From NCBI GenBank assembly GCA_041390865.1, contig JAWKPC010000017.1, positions 33,286 through 97,285 on the forward strand: a stretch of DNA of 64,000 bases, written 5' to 3'. The DNA is from JAUIIK01 sp041390865. Lineage in GTDB: Bacteria > Chloroflexota > Chloroflexia > Thermomicrobiales > CFX8. The notes beneath the pieces are model-generated. The model was not told where the DNA came from and did no database searches. It worked only from the letters and a program-made list of their open reading frames with translations. The position numbers and the translations under genes were made by a program. Below are positions 54,228 to 63,636 of the stretch, in pieces. How positions within the stretch are numbered: the first letter of the stretch is position 1; each line of letters starts with the position of its first letter.

Positions 54228-55453
54228 GCGGGGCTCGGGAGCAGATCCAGCAGATCTTTCAGGCGGCAGTCGACGCCGTCGATCCGCGACGCTGCGTTTG
54301 CGAGGCGCTCTCTGATCATGACGCCGATCTCGAGAGCGCGAGCGCCTACGTGATCGCTTTTGGCAAAGCCGCTGGGCAGATGGCACGTGGCGCGGTGGAT
54401 GCGCTTGACAAGACTATTGCCGGTGGGATCGTTGTGACGAAGGAACCGGTTGACGAGCCCATCGAGCGATTCAACTATTTCCAGGGGTCGCATCCGGTTC
54501 CCGACGAACGGTCGATGGAGGCAGGGGAAGCGGTCCTGGAGTTCGCCTCGACCATTCCGGATGGCGCGCCGGTATTCTGTCTCATTTCAGGAGGCGGGTC
54601 AGCACTCGTCGAGGCGCTCAAGCCTGGTCTGAAGCTTCAGGATCTCCAGGAACTGACCTCGAGGCTCCTGCGCGCCGGGGCGCCGATTGAAGATCTGAAT
54701 GCGGTCCGGTCGCGGCTCAGTACTATCAAAGGCGGTGGGCTTCTGACCGCGCTGCACCATGCGCGGGTCGTCAATCTGATCGTGTCCGACGTGCTGGGTG
54801 ACAACCTTCGGGCGATCGCCAGTGGCCCGACCGTTCGGCACCAGTCCGGTCAATCGGCCGAGGACGTGCTGGCGAGATACTCGATCGATTTTCCGCTTCC
54901 CCCACCGATCGAGAGCACCGACACCGAGCCGGTCGCGACGCTGATCGTGGCGAGTCTCGAGAAGGCCATTCGTGCCGCGGCCTCGGCGGCCAAACACGGC
55001 GGACTGCGGCCCGTCTTGCTTTCCAACCGGTTGCAAGGTGAAGCGCGCGAGGTTGGCGCGACGATTGCGACGATTCTCAGGGCTGGCCGAAGCGATCTGT
55101 CGCCATTCCAGTCAGGCGACTGCCTGCTAGCCGGTGGGGAAACGACCGTGACGGTTCGGGGAGACGGCAAAGGCGGTCGGAATACGGAGGCCGCGCTTGC
55201 GGCGGCCCTGGAACTGCAGACATCGCGAGGCATAACTATCGGATTTCTGGCGACGGACGGGGACGACGGCGTGACCCGAGCCGCCGGAGCGATCGTCGAC
55301 GGTGCTACGATCTCGACGGAAGATTCAGCGAAAGCTCGCAAGGCGCTCGATGCCAACGATTCCTACAGCGTTCTTGCGAGAGCTGGAGCGGTTTGGGAAC
55401 CGGGCGCGACCGGAACGAATGTCAATGACCTGGTTATCGGAATTATCGAATAG
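54224..55453 (+). CDS. Glycerate 2-kinase (MOFRL/TtuD family)
   Basis: Phosphorylates D-glycerate to 2-phosphoglycerate. The 409-residue protein has the N-terminal DUF4147 region (VIAFGKAAGQMARGA, then LISGGGSALVE and LSTIKGGGLL, IVSDVLGD) and the C-terminal MOFRL domain (LLAGGETTVTVRGDGKGGRN, FLATDGDDG, and the terminal GTNVNDLVIGII). It overlaps rluD by 4 bp and is 13 bp ahead of the ThDP enzyme, so it is likely part of a metabolic operon carried behind rluD. Confidence 0.92.
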   Translation: MSGAREQIQQIFQAAVDAVDPRRCVCEALSDHDADLESASAYVIAFGKAAGQMARGAVDALDKTIAGGIVVTKEPVDEPIERFNYFQGSHPVPDERSMEAGEAVLEFASTIPDGAPVFCLISGGGSALVEALKPGLKLQDLQELTSRLLRAGAPIEDLNAVRSRLSTIKGGGLLTALHHARVVNLIVSDVLGDNLRAIASGPTVRHQSGQSAEDVLARYSIDFPLPPPIESTDTEPVATLIVASLEKAIRAAASAAKHGGLRPVLLSNRLQGEAREVGATIATILRAGRSDLSPFQSGDCLLAGGETTVTVRGDGKGGRNTEAALAAALELQTSRGITIGFLATDGDDGVTRAAGAIVDGATISTEDSAKARKALDANDSYSVLARAGAVWEPGATGTNVNDLVIGIIE

Positions 55454-55466
55454 GGGTGGCTAACTG

Positions 55467-57176
55467 ATGAATGTCGCGGAAGCAATCGTCGAGATTCTGG
55501 CCCAGAGCGGAGTCGAGTACATCTTCGGTCTGCCGGGCGACACCGGCATGGACCTCTACGATGCGCTGTTTCATAACGAAGGGCGCATCCAGCACATAAT
55601 GACACGCGATGAGCGCTCGGCTTCATTCATGGCGGACGCATACGGGCGCGTTACCGGCAATATCGGGATATGCGAGGGCCCGAGCGGCGGTGGCGCGACG
55701 TACATCGTTCCCGGTGTCGCCGAGGCGCACGGTTCGTCAATTCCTCTTCTCTGCCTGACGTCCGATACACCCGTCAACCAGTACGGCCGAGGCGTTCTGA
55801 CGGAGCTTGACCAGCCGACGCTCTTCCAGGCAATCACGAAGTGGTCTGACCGCCTGACGTCGCCGGATACCGCACCGGACATGGTCCGGCGGGCTTTGAG
55901 ACTGGCGACGAGCGGTAAACCGGGCGCAACGTTTCTCTCGTTGCCGGCAGACATCCTCAAGGCGGATGTCGATCCGGAGTATGTCTACGGTACTCCTCAG
56001 TTCGGGGCAGCGCCGTCCGGGCGTACCCGACCCGACGCCGACTCTGTCGAAAAGGCGGCGGACCTTATTCGCCAGGCGGAGAAGCCGGTCATCATTGCCG
56101 GCGGAGGCGTCCGGGTGTCCGGGGCCTGGAACGAGCTGACCGCCGTCGCCGAGGCTGCGTCGATCCCGGTCGGGACATCGATCAACGGCAAAGGCAGCAT
56201 CTCCGAAGTCCACGAGCTGAGCCTCGGCGTCGTCGGTGGGAATGGCGCCCGGCCATACGCGAACGAGATCGTTGGTGATTGCGATCTCCTGATTCTCGTC
56301 GGCACCCGGACGGACTCGACGACGACGCAGAACTGGACGATTCCGGCCAAGAGCCGTAAGCCGAAAACCGTTCACATCGACGTCGACCCGTTCCAGATCG
56401 GGAATAACTATCAGACTGAGGTCGGCGTCATCGGCGACGCGAAGCTGGCGCTGGCGGACCTCGCCGACGCCCTGGGCTCCGTCGAGCGAACCGGCGAACG
56501 ACAGATATGGATCGATCAGATCGGCGCATTGAAGCGCGAATACTTCGAGCAGCAGCAGTCTTTCATGGAATCCGACTCCCAGCCAATCAAACCGCAACGA
56601 GTAATCGCGACTCTGCGCCGGCTGCTGGACGACGACACGACGATCGTCGCCGATCCCGGAACCCCGACGCCATACATTTGCGCGCAGTACCTGCTGACGG
56701 AACCAGGCCGCTGGACCGTGATTCCCCGGGCGCATGGCGGTCTGGGATACGCCCTGCCCGCCGTCGTCGGCGCCTACTACGGCGCCCAGCGTCGAGGCGG
56801 ACGAACGATTGCCCTGATGGGCGATGGCTCGTTCGGTATGTCGGTTGGCGAGCTGGAGACGATTAGCCGGCTCAATCTGCCAGTCGTCCTCGTGCAGTTC
56901 AACAATCGCGCCTTCGGCTGGATCAAGGAACTGCAGCACCTCTACCACGAGGATCGCTATTTCTCGGTTGACTTCAACGATGTCGATTACCCGGCGATTG
57001 CTCAAGGATTCGGCCTGCGATCCTGGCGGGTCACCGATCCGGCCGACCTCGAATCGACGCTCCGCGCGGCGCTCGACGACGGGGGCCCCTGTTTCGTCGA
57101 CATCGTGTCGGAGTCTCAGATCACCGAGACACCTCCGGTTCACGCCTGGCTCGAAGCGGAAGCGTCCAGACAGTAA
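55467..57176 (+). CDS. ThDP-dependent enzyme of the acetolactate synthase superfamily
   Basis: Thiamine-diphosphate enzyme of 569 residues with three domains: PYR (1-165, with catalytic-type Glu in RDERSASFMADAYGR), central (about 190-330) and PP (about 360-545, GDGSFGMSVGELET to FNNRAFG for Mg/ThDP binding). Glyoxylate carboligase replaces that Glu with Val, so it is not a classical Gcl. The FAD-type and regulatory-subunit links of biosynthetic IlvB are not evident. Its neighbours (glycerate kinase, nucleoside hydrolase) suggest a catabolic C-C bond reaction, but the substrate is unknown. Confidence 0.87.
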   Translation: MNVAEAIVEILAQSGVEYIFGLPGDTGMDLYDALFHNEGRIQHIMTRDERSASFMADAYGRVTGNIGICEGPSGGGATYIVPGVAEAHGSSIPLLCLTSDTPVNQYGRGVLTELDQPTLFQAITKWSDRLTSPDTAPDMVRRALRLATSGKPGATFLSLPADILKADVDPEYVYGTPQFGAAPSGRTRPDADSVEKAADLIRQAEKPVIIAGGGVRVSGAWNELTAVAEAASIPVGTSINGKGSISEVHELSLGVVGGNGARPYANEIVGDCDLLILVGTRTDSTTTQNWTIPAKSRKPKTVHIDVDPFQIGNNYQTEVGVIGDAKLALADLADALGSVERTGERQIWIDQIGALKREYFEQQQSFMESDSQPIKPQRVIATLRRLLDDDTTIVADPGTPTPYICAQYLLTEPGRWTVIPRAHGGLGYALPAVVGAYYGAQRRGGRTIALMGDGSFGMSVGELETISRLNLPVVLVQFNNRAFGWIKELQHLYHEDRYFSVDFNDVDYPAIAQGFGLRSWRVTDPADLESTLRAALDDGGPCFVDIVSESQITETPPVHAWLEAEASRQ

Positions 57177-57187
57177 GGAGGATCCTC

Positions 57188-58090
57188 ATGACCGGGATTC
57201 CTCTGCTGATGGATGTCGATACCGGCGTGGATGACGCGATGGCCATCGCGTTGGCGACGCGCCTCGATCGACATGAACTGGTCGCGGTGACCACCGTCGC
57301 CGGAAACGTCCCGATCACGAACACGACGCCGAACACCTTGCGCGTGCTCGAATGGATGGATGCGAATGTGCCGGTCTATCGCGGGATGCACGCGCCGCTG
57401 GCACGTCCGCTCCTGACGGCCGGCCACGTGCATGGGAACGACGGCCTCGGCGGTTGGGATGTTCCCGGACCGACGAGGTCAATCGAGGACACGACGGCGC
57501 CGGAAGCGATCGTGCGGCTTGCCAGGCAGCACGCCGGCGAGATCGTCTTCGCGTTCGTCGGACCGTTGACGAATCTGGCGGTCGCGCTGATGCTGGAGCC
57601 GGAGCTTCCCGACCTCGTCGACAGGCTCGTCATCATGGGTGGTGCATTCTTCAATCCGGGCAACGTGACCGCTGACGCGGAGTTCAACATCTACGTCGAC
57701 CCCGAAGCGGCGGCATTGGTCGCTGCGAGCAACTTCAACGCGACCTGGATCGGCCTGGATGTGACGCACCAGACGGTCCTGGATCGACAGGGTTGGGACG
57801 GTCTGGCGTCGTCTAAGAGTGGCGCGGACGTGCTCGTTCGCGAGGTTTGCCGGCAGGCGTTCGAAGGCCGGAAAGTCGACCGGGTCCATCTGCATGATCC
57901 CCTCGCCGTCGCCGTCGTCGAAGAACCGGATCTGGTCGAGTCGGTGGCCGGCGAGATAAACGTCGAGGTCGGGTTCCACGTTGCCGGGCGGACGCGCGTG
58001 TCGCCGCAGAACCGCGGTCGCGGCCAGGCTGCTCGCAGCGTCGATGTTGATGCGTTTCACCGCATCTTCAGCCGGCTGCTGGGTAGTTGA
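57188..58090 (+). CDS. Inosine/uridine-preferring nucleoside hydrolase
   Basis: Cleaves the N-glycosidic bond of ribonucleosides. The 300-residue protein has the calcium-binding signature DVDTGVDDAMAI near 9-20, the family segments GNVPITNTTPNTLRVLE and IVIMGGAF-like MGGAFFNPGNVT, and the C-terminal HDPLAVAVV with the last metal Asp. Strong AAGGAGG precedes ATG. It is 11 bp behind the ThDP enzyme. Released ribose could feed other genes, but no ribose kinase is in this operon (the PfkB kinase at 14757 is far away). Confidence 0.92.
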   Translation: MTGIPLLMDVDTGVDDAMAIALATRLDRHELVAVTTVAGNVPITNTTPNTLRVLEWMDANVPVYRGMHAPLARPLLTAGHVHGNDGLGGWDVPGPTRSIEDTTAPEAIVRLARQHAGEIVFAFVGPLTNLAVALMLEPELPDLVDRLVIMGGAFFNPGNVTADAEFNIYVDPEAAALVAASNFNATWIGLDVTHQTVLDRQGWDGLASSKSGADVLVREVCRQAFEGRKVDRVHLHDPLAVAVVEEPDLVESVAGEINVEVGFHVAGRTRVSPQNRGRGQAARSVDVDAFHRIFSRLLGS

Positions 58091-58209
58091 TCCCGGAAAT
58101 CCGACCGTACACCGGGCTCGATCTGGCGTAGAATTCGTTTCACGAAATGGCAGTTGGACTTCCCGCGCCGGTCACGACAGTGCCGCGAAGCACCACGGGG
58201 TGACATGCT

Positions 58210-58791
58210 ATGCATCACTTCTCACTCGAACAGATTCCATTACAGGACCGCGATCTTCTCGAGCGTCTCGGGAGCTACTTCGATTCGCTTGATTCGCGTC
58301 TCCAGCGCGGGGAAGGCTGGCTGATCTTCAATGCCTCGGGACCCAGGTCGCAACGCATCACGAGATACCTCCAATCACGGCTACAGGATGTGATGCCGCG
58401 CTGGTCGTTTCTCTACATGCCATGGCGGGATCTCGCCCTGACCTCCTACATGACCGAAGTCGAGCTGCAGTCGGTACAGCCGCCGGAGCTCGAGGGACGG
58501 GCAAAGCGCGAGTTCGACATCGCCACTCGCGTCTCGCGCCAGACGATGACCAGGACGGTCACGGTCGACTTGCTGGTTGTCAACGGTCTGCGGCCGCAGC
58601 ACGCCCACGAGGTTCAGTATCTCCTCGATACGCTGGAACTCCGCTACCGTGACCGGCTTGCGACGATCATCCTGACGCCGGAACAGCCGCACGAGCTCGC
58701 GAGCGACATCTCCAGCACAGCCGCGATGGGCACGGCAGCGTGGCAGCACATCGAATCGCGTCTCTACGAAAAGAATCTGATCGCTATCTGA
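58210..58791 (+). CDS. Unrecognised protein resembling a degenerate DnaC/DnaI-type AAA+ ATPase
   Basis: The 193-residue protein matches no family I can name with confidence. Its layout mirrors helicase loaders: GWLIFNASGPRSQRIT (about 36-51) is in the Walker A position but has no GKT/S; DLLVVNGLRPQHAHEV (about 117-132) is in the Walker B position with Asn instead of Asp; ATIILTPEQPHELASDI (about 153-169) resembles the sensor-1 strand TIITSNLSPEEL; and IESRLYEKNLIAI at the end resembles the C-terminal arginine-finger helix of DnaC. If so, it has lost ATP binding. Start ATG 58210 follows GGGGTG. It stands alone behind the nucleoside hydrolase gene. Confidence 0.55.
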   Translation: MHHFSLEQIPLQDRDLLERLGSYFDSLDSRLQRGEGWLIFNASGPRSQRITRYLQSRLQDVMPRWSFLYMPWRDLALTSYMTEVELQSVQPPELEGRAKREFDIATRVSRQTMTRTVTVDLLVVNGLRPQHAHEVQYLLDTLELRYRDRLATIILTPEQPHELASDISSTAAMGTAAWQHIESRLYEKNLIAI

Positions 58792-59051
58792 TTCGTAGAG
58801 CGGCACGGCGTCTTCACCGAGGTGGAGGACAGTCCGCCGGCGTCATTCCAACGCGTATAGACGGCGTGGCTGTGTTTCGTCTCCGACGTTTCGATCGGGA
58901 CGCTGCCAGAGCTATTGCGAGTCATGCTGTTGCGCGTTGATGATGGTCTACCGAAATTTGTCAGTAGGAGCGGCCGGTCCGGACGCTTTCACCGTCTTGC
59001 CATTCTGCCTCTATGAAGCGGTATCGGGGATGCGTCGGGTGGCGTTTGCCG

Positions 59052-60029
59052 CTACGAGATCCGATTCAGGGCAAGATCGGTCATTGCCTCCAGCTGGCAG
59101 TGGACGGTCGAGTCCTCGATCACATTCAAGTGATCGCGGGCGGACGCGATGTAATTGCTGGCGACTTCCATCGCCTGATCGATCGCACCCGATCGTGAAA
59201 TCAAATCGGTGATCTCCTGGACTTCGTCCTCCGGAACTGCCTCGCCATCCACGATGCGCTGGACCAGCGTCGCCGTCGGTCCGTTGGGGGCGTCCTCGAG
59301 GAAATACATCGTCGGAAGCGTCACCGTTCCCTGGCGAAGATCGGCGCCGACCGGTTTGCCGGTCTGGTCGGCCGTCGATCGGAAGTCGAGGACGTCGTCG
59401 ACAATCTGGAAGGCCATGCCGAAGTCCGAGCCGAAGCTGCGGATAGCGGACACGGATTCTTCCGGAGCACCGCCGATCAGCGCGCCCATCTCGGCAGCGC
59501 CGGCGAAGAGCGACGCGGTCTTGCCATAGATCCGCATCTCGTAGTCCTGCTTGGTCTGGTCGGTGCGATGGCCGCTGAAGATCTCCCGGAGAACCCCGTC
59601 GGTGATCTCGCCGAGCGTGGTTGCGAAGACGCGAACAACCCGGGGATTCATCGTCTCGGTTGCCAGCATCGCAGACTGGGCGAAGAGAAAATCCCCGAGC
59701 AGGATGACGGCCTCGGAGCTGAAGGCAGAGTTAAGGGTAGGCTGGCCGCGACGGAACAAGGCGTGGTCGATAGTGTCGTCGTGGACGAGCGACGCCGTGT
59801 GCAGCAGTTCGATTCCGGCGGCCGCCGGGACGAGGACGGGCACGTTGTAGTCATAGGATTTCGCCGCCAGGAGTAACAGAATTGGTCGAAGGCGCTTTCC
59901 ACCTGAGGCGACGATTGCGCTCAGGAAGTCTCCGACGAGCGGATACTCGACGTCGGCGGCCTGCCTCAGCCGCGTTTCGACGAGTTCAAGTTCAGACTGT
60001 AGGCTGTCGACGACTTCCTGAAACTCCAA
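59052..60029 (-). CDS. Polyprenyl diphosphate synthase (trans-isoprenyl)
   Basis: Condenses isopentenyl diphosphate with allylic diphosphates. The 325-residue protein has GGKRLRPILLLLAA, the first Asp-rich motif HDDTIDHALFRRGQPT, and the second Asp-rich motif FQIVDDVLDF. Two residues before the first motif are small (LV), compatible with long-chain products such as octaprenyl or decaprenyl, used for quinones. The frame is open from 60242 but the extra part is Arg/Pro-rich and antisense to the next gene; TTG 60029 gives a normal N-terminus. It may supply the UbiA-type enzyme at 62050. Confidence 0.9.
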   Translation of the reverse strand: MEFQEVVDSLQSELELVETRLRQAADVEYPLVGDFLSAIVASGGKRLRPILLLLAAKSYDYNVPVLVPAAAGIELLHTASLVHDDTIDHALFRRGQPTLNSAFSSEAVILLGDFLFAQSAMLATETMNPRVVRVFATTLGEITDGVLREIFSGHRTDQTKQDYEMRIYGKTASLFAGAAEMGALIGGAPEESVSAIRSFGSDFGMAFQIVDDVLDFRSTADQTGKPVGADLRQGTVTLPTMYFLEDAPNGPTATLVQRIVDGEAVPEDEVQEITDLISRSGAIDQAMEVASNYIASARDHLNVIEDSTVHCQLEAMTDLALNRIS

Positions 60030-60233
60030 GGCGCAATGTCGTCCATTTCGATCAGCCGGCGTTGTTGGGATTACTGAATGATGCGCCAGGCGGCGGAAAT
60101 ACCGAGATATTCTGGGGAAGTGTACACTTGACCGGCCCGGAAACGCATGTTCTCCGGTTCCAATATCACGCGTTCGACAGCATGCCAGACGATCCGTTGC
60201 CGGCAGTAGAGCGACTTGGGGGAGGCTGGGTCC

Positions 60234-62005
60234 TTGGGGCAAGATGAGCTACCACGCGGCGATCGCCCGCGCCGTTGGACAAAGATAAGCTGGTGGTACA
60301 GTCTCATTCTTCCCGTGGCCCTCGTGCTCCTGCTCGGGAGTATCGCGATCGATCGCCTGGGATCGGATCCGGCGCTCACCGGCGTCGTGACCGATGCCTA
60401 TACCGGCGAACCGGTCAAAGGCGTTCAGGTGGCGGTCGGCGCTACCGCCGTCGAAACGGACGGGAGCGGCGAGTTCTCGTTCGATTCCCCGCCATCGGGT
60501 GCGCTATCCATCTCACGGCCCGACTACGAGAGCACCCAGGTTGCACTGAATCCCAACGAAGACGAAGTGACCATTCAGATCCGTCCTACGACGCTGACCG
60601 GGACGGTTACGAACACGCGCACGAACGAGCCGCTGGCGGGCGCCAGCGTTATCGTCAGCAGTCCCAGCCGGGCAACCGCGAAAACGGTGACCGACGAAGA
60701 CGGCAACTACCTCCTGTTCGACGTTCCGGCCGACGCCACGATCACCGTCGAACACGCCGGCCTATCGCCCGTGAGCCAACCGGTCAGCCAGAATCTCGTT
60801 CTCGATTTCGAAGTCCGGCCGGACATCCTGACCGGCCGGATCGTCGATGAGGCGGGCCAACCGATCAGCCACGCCCGGATCGAGATTGGCGACGTTTCGA
60901 CATTGAGCGAAAGCGACGGAAGCTATCGGCTGGCCGGCGTGCCGGACGATGGCAGGGTGTTTGTCAAGAAGGCTGGATACGAGGAAATCTCGGTCGAGTA
61001 TCCGGAGGATATGGTCGTCGACGCGACGCTCGAATCGTTCCCGGTCAAGGCTATCTACGTGTCCGGTCTGACGGCCGGTAATAACGAGCAGTGGCAGGAA
61101 GTGCTCCAGACGATCGAAGATACGGAGTTGAACGCCGTCGTTCTCGATATCAAGGATGGGCAGGGCATCGTTCGTTACAACACGGGCGTGCCGCTGGCGA
61201 GCGAGATCGGGGCTGTCGATGCGGCCTACGATCTGGAAGCGCGCCTGGCCGATCTGAAGGAACGCAACATCTACGCGATCGCGCGGCTGGTCGTGTTCGA
61301 GGATCCAGTTCTGGCGGCGCAGCGGCCGGACCTGGCGATCAAGGACGCCAGCTGGGAGGCGTCTGGACCACCTGGGACGGTGAGGCGTGGGTGAACACGT
61401 TCGAGCCGGAAGTCTGGCAGTACAACATCGATATCGCAACCGAGGCGGCGGCGGTCGGCTTCGACGAAATCCAGCTCGATTACCTTCGATTCCCAACCGA
61501 TGGCCCGGTCGATGTGGCCGACTATGGCACGACCGTCGATCCGGAAACGCGAGTGGCTGCGATCACCGGATTCCTGACGCAGATGCGTTCGGCGCTGTCG
61601 CCCACTGGTGTTTTCATGGCGGCGGACGTCTCCGGCGTCGTGCTCTGGGACTCGTCGGACAACGGGATCGGGCAGGATCTCGATGCGATCGAGTCGCTCG
61701 TCGATGTCATATGCCCGATCATCTATCCATCACATTTCTCGCCGGGGACGTTCGGGTACGACTTCCCGAACGACCATCCGTTCCAGGTTGTCGAAGTCAA
61801 CATCGAGCGAATACAGGAGCGATTCGGCGATTCCGCATTCAAATTCCGGCCATGGCTGCAAGACTTCTCAAGCGGAATGGGCATCGATTACGGGGCTGAA
61901 GAAGTTCGTGCCCAGATCGATGCTGCCGAGCAGTTCGGCAGCGCAGGATGGATGCTGTGGAACGATGCCAACGTCTACTCCACCGCCGCGCTCCAGCCCG
62001 AGTAG
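60234..62005 (+). pseudogene. Surface protein with CarboxypepD_reg-like repeats and putative glycoside hydrolase (DUF4015-type) domain; single frameshift
   Basis: An N-terminal membrane anchor (about 20-40) is followed by three beta-sandwich repeats of carboxypeptidase-regulatory type, each with a G-V-V-TD-A-TGEPV-like opening (about 47-115, 120-185, 197-265). The rest is a TIM-barrel putative glycoside hydrolase: AVVLDIKDGQGIVRY, then after a frame change GGVWTTWDGEAWVNTF, FDEIQLDYLRFP (acidic catalytic-type residues), and a C-terminal GWMLWN. Near 61351-61358 (GCTGGGAGGC) one base seems missing, which shifts the frame and gives a stop at 61394. TTG 60234 follows GGGGGAGG. Calling it a pseudogene depends on the base being truly absent. 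Confidence 0.75.
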
Positions 62006-62049
62006 TCAACGTCGCGCATCCAGTCAGCCGACGGTAGGGTGGTAATCGA

Positions 62050-62970
62050 TTGCGGGCAGAAACGACCGAGATGGTGGTAGATCGCTCGCCGCTTGCTGTT
62101 GGCCGTGCTCTCTTGTCGTCTTTGCGACCCAAACAGTGGACGAAGAACCTGCTTGTATTCGCTGCCCTGATCTTCGACCTGCAACTCGATGATCCGGGTC
62201 GCGTCTTCGTCGCCCTTGCGGCCTTCGCCTGTTTCTGCGTTGCCAGTGGAGCTGTCTATCTGGTCAACGACCTGCTCGACCGGGAGTCCGACCGGCTGCA
62301 TCCGACCAAGCGACATCGTCCGATTGCGTCGGGACGCCTCCCGGAACGCGTCGCGGTCGTTGCCGCAGTCGCGTCTTTTCTCGGCGCGCCGCTGGCCGCA
62401 CTCTTGCTCCGGCCGGGATTCGGCCTCATCATCGCCTGCTACATCGCGTTGATGCTCGGGTACTCGATCTGGATCAAGCACCTGGTTATTCTGGATGTGT
62501 TTGCGATCTCGGCTGGATTCGTCCTCCGGGCGGCGGGTGGCGCCGTCGTCCTGGCTATCCCGATAAGCCCGTGGCTATACGTCTGCACTGTACTGCTCTC
62601 CCTCTTCCTGGGATTTGCAAAGCGACGCAATGAAATCCGGGTGCTTGAGTCGGTCGCCGCGCTTCACCGGCGAAATCTTGATGAGTATTCGGTTGGTCTC
62701 CTCGATCAGCTGATCTTGCTGACGGCGGCCGCGACGATCATGTCTTACTCTCTCTATACGTTTACCGCCGCCGCGCTCCCCGAAAACCACGCGATGATGT
62801 TGACTATCCCATTTGTCCTCTACGGAATATTCCGCTACCTCCTGCTTGTTTATGTCCGTGAAGAGGGAGGCGCGCCGGAACAGCTCCTTCTGAGCGACCG
62901 CCCACTGCTGATATCGGTGGGCCTCTGGGCAGCGGCGGTTGTGGCCGTTCTCTACGGACCACTTTCCTGA
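62050..62970 (+). CDS. UbiA-family prenyltransferase, DPPR synthase-like
   Basis: Membrane prenyltransferase of about 306 residues with nine hydrophobic segments. The N-terminal SLRPKQWTKNLLVFAAL and first Asp-rich motif NDLLDRESDRLHPTKRHRP are characteristic of decaprenyl-phosphate phosphoribose synthases (Rv3806c group), and the second motif follows in YSIWIKHLVILDVFAIS. Such enzymes transfer a prenyl or phosphoribosyl group for arabinan or glycan precursors. TTG 62050 and ATG 62071 are both possible starts. The polyprenyl synthase gene 2 kb upstream could supply its lipid. Confidence 0.85.
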   Translation: MRAETTEMVVDRSPLAVGRALLSSLRPKQWTKNLLVFAALIFDLQLDDPGRVFVALAAFACFCVASGAVYLVNDLLDRESDRLHPTKRHRPIASGRLPERVAVVAAVASFLGAPLAALLLRPGFGLIIACYIALMLGYSIWIKHLVILDVFAISAGFVLRAAGGAVVLAIPISPWLYVCTVLLSLFLGFAKRRNEIRVLESVAALHRRNLDEYSVGLLDQLILLTAAATIMSYSLYTFTAAALPENHAMMLTIPFVLYGIFRYLLLVYVREEGGAPEQLLLSDRPLLISVGLWAAAVVAVLYGPLS

Positions 62971-63001
62971 ACGAAACATAGGCTCTTTCTTGAGTCGAGC
63001 A

Positions 63002-63030
63002 TTGTCAACCTTCTAGCGATTCGATATAAT
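63002..63030 (+). promoter_or_regulatory. hsp20 promoter
   Basis: TTGTCA (63002-63007) and TATAAT (63025-63030) are exactly 17 bp apart, close to the housekeeping consensus. The leader to ATG 63108 is about 70 nt. No CIRCE-like inverted repeat overlaps it. Confidence 0.85.
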
Positions 63031-63107
63031 AGTCTTTCAATTGGTCACTGCGCCCATTGAAGTTGATCGAATTCCCAACACGTTTGAAAACAACGCTGAG
63101 GAGCAAG

Positions 63108-63584
63108 ATGTCAGACGAAACAACGCGCAGGCGCAAACGCGCGGCTACCCGCGTGACGTATCAAATTGATGAGCTATTTCAGGGAATGATGCTGAGTTCC
63201 GGCAGGTCTCCGTCATTCCGAAGCCGAAGCGATGCTGGTGGATGCTGGCGCCCGGCTGTCGATGTCTATGAGGTCGATGACGTCCTCAGCATCGTCGTCG
63301 AGCTGGCTGGAGTCCGGGAAGACCAGATCAGCGTCGCGCTCGACGAAACCGTCGTCCGCATACGTGGTGAACGGTCGCCGGCCAGCGACGACCCGAATCG
63401 ATCCGTCCATGAGATCGGCATCCAGTATGGCCCGTTTGCGGCTGACATCTACCTGCCCTATAGCGTCGACCACGAGCGCGTCGAGGCGCTCTATGAGAAC
63501 GGGATGTTGCAGGTTCGACTGCGGCGAACCGCTCCGACGCAAATTGCGGTCACCTACGTCGATCCCGATGGCGAGCGAAAGTAA
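63108..63584 (+). CDS. Small heat-shock protein Hsp20
   Basis: Alpha-crystallin-type holdase of 158 residues. A basic, divergent N-terminal arm (1-48) precedes the alpha-crystallin domain (about 50-145): WRPAVDVYEVDDVLSIVVEL, VVRIRGERSP and the final YENGMLQVRL. The C-terminal IxI-type motif is only weakly present (IAV). GAGGAGC lies just upstream of ATG 63108; TTG 63057 is in frame but further back. lon follows after 52 bp, so a joint heat-stress transcript is likely. Confidence 0.92.
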   Translation: MSDETTRRRKRAATRVTYQIDELFQGMMLSSGRSPSFRSRSDAGGCWRPAVDVYEVDDVLSIVVELAGVREDQISVALDETVVRIRGERSPASDDPNRSVHEIGIQYGPFAADIYLPYSVDHERVEALYENGMLQVRLRRTAPTQIAVTYVDPDGERK

Positions 63585-63636
63585 TCGCCGGTGCCGGGGA
63601 AGAGATTAGACCGCCACGAGCAAAGGACCAGAATAC

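Noticed and set aside
55467..57176. Glyoxylate carboligase
   Set aside because: The catalytic Glu replaced by Val in Gcl is present here (RDERSASF).
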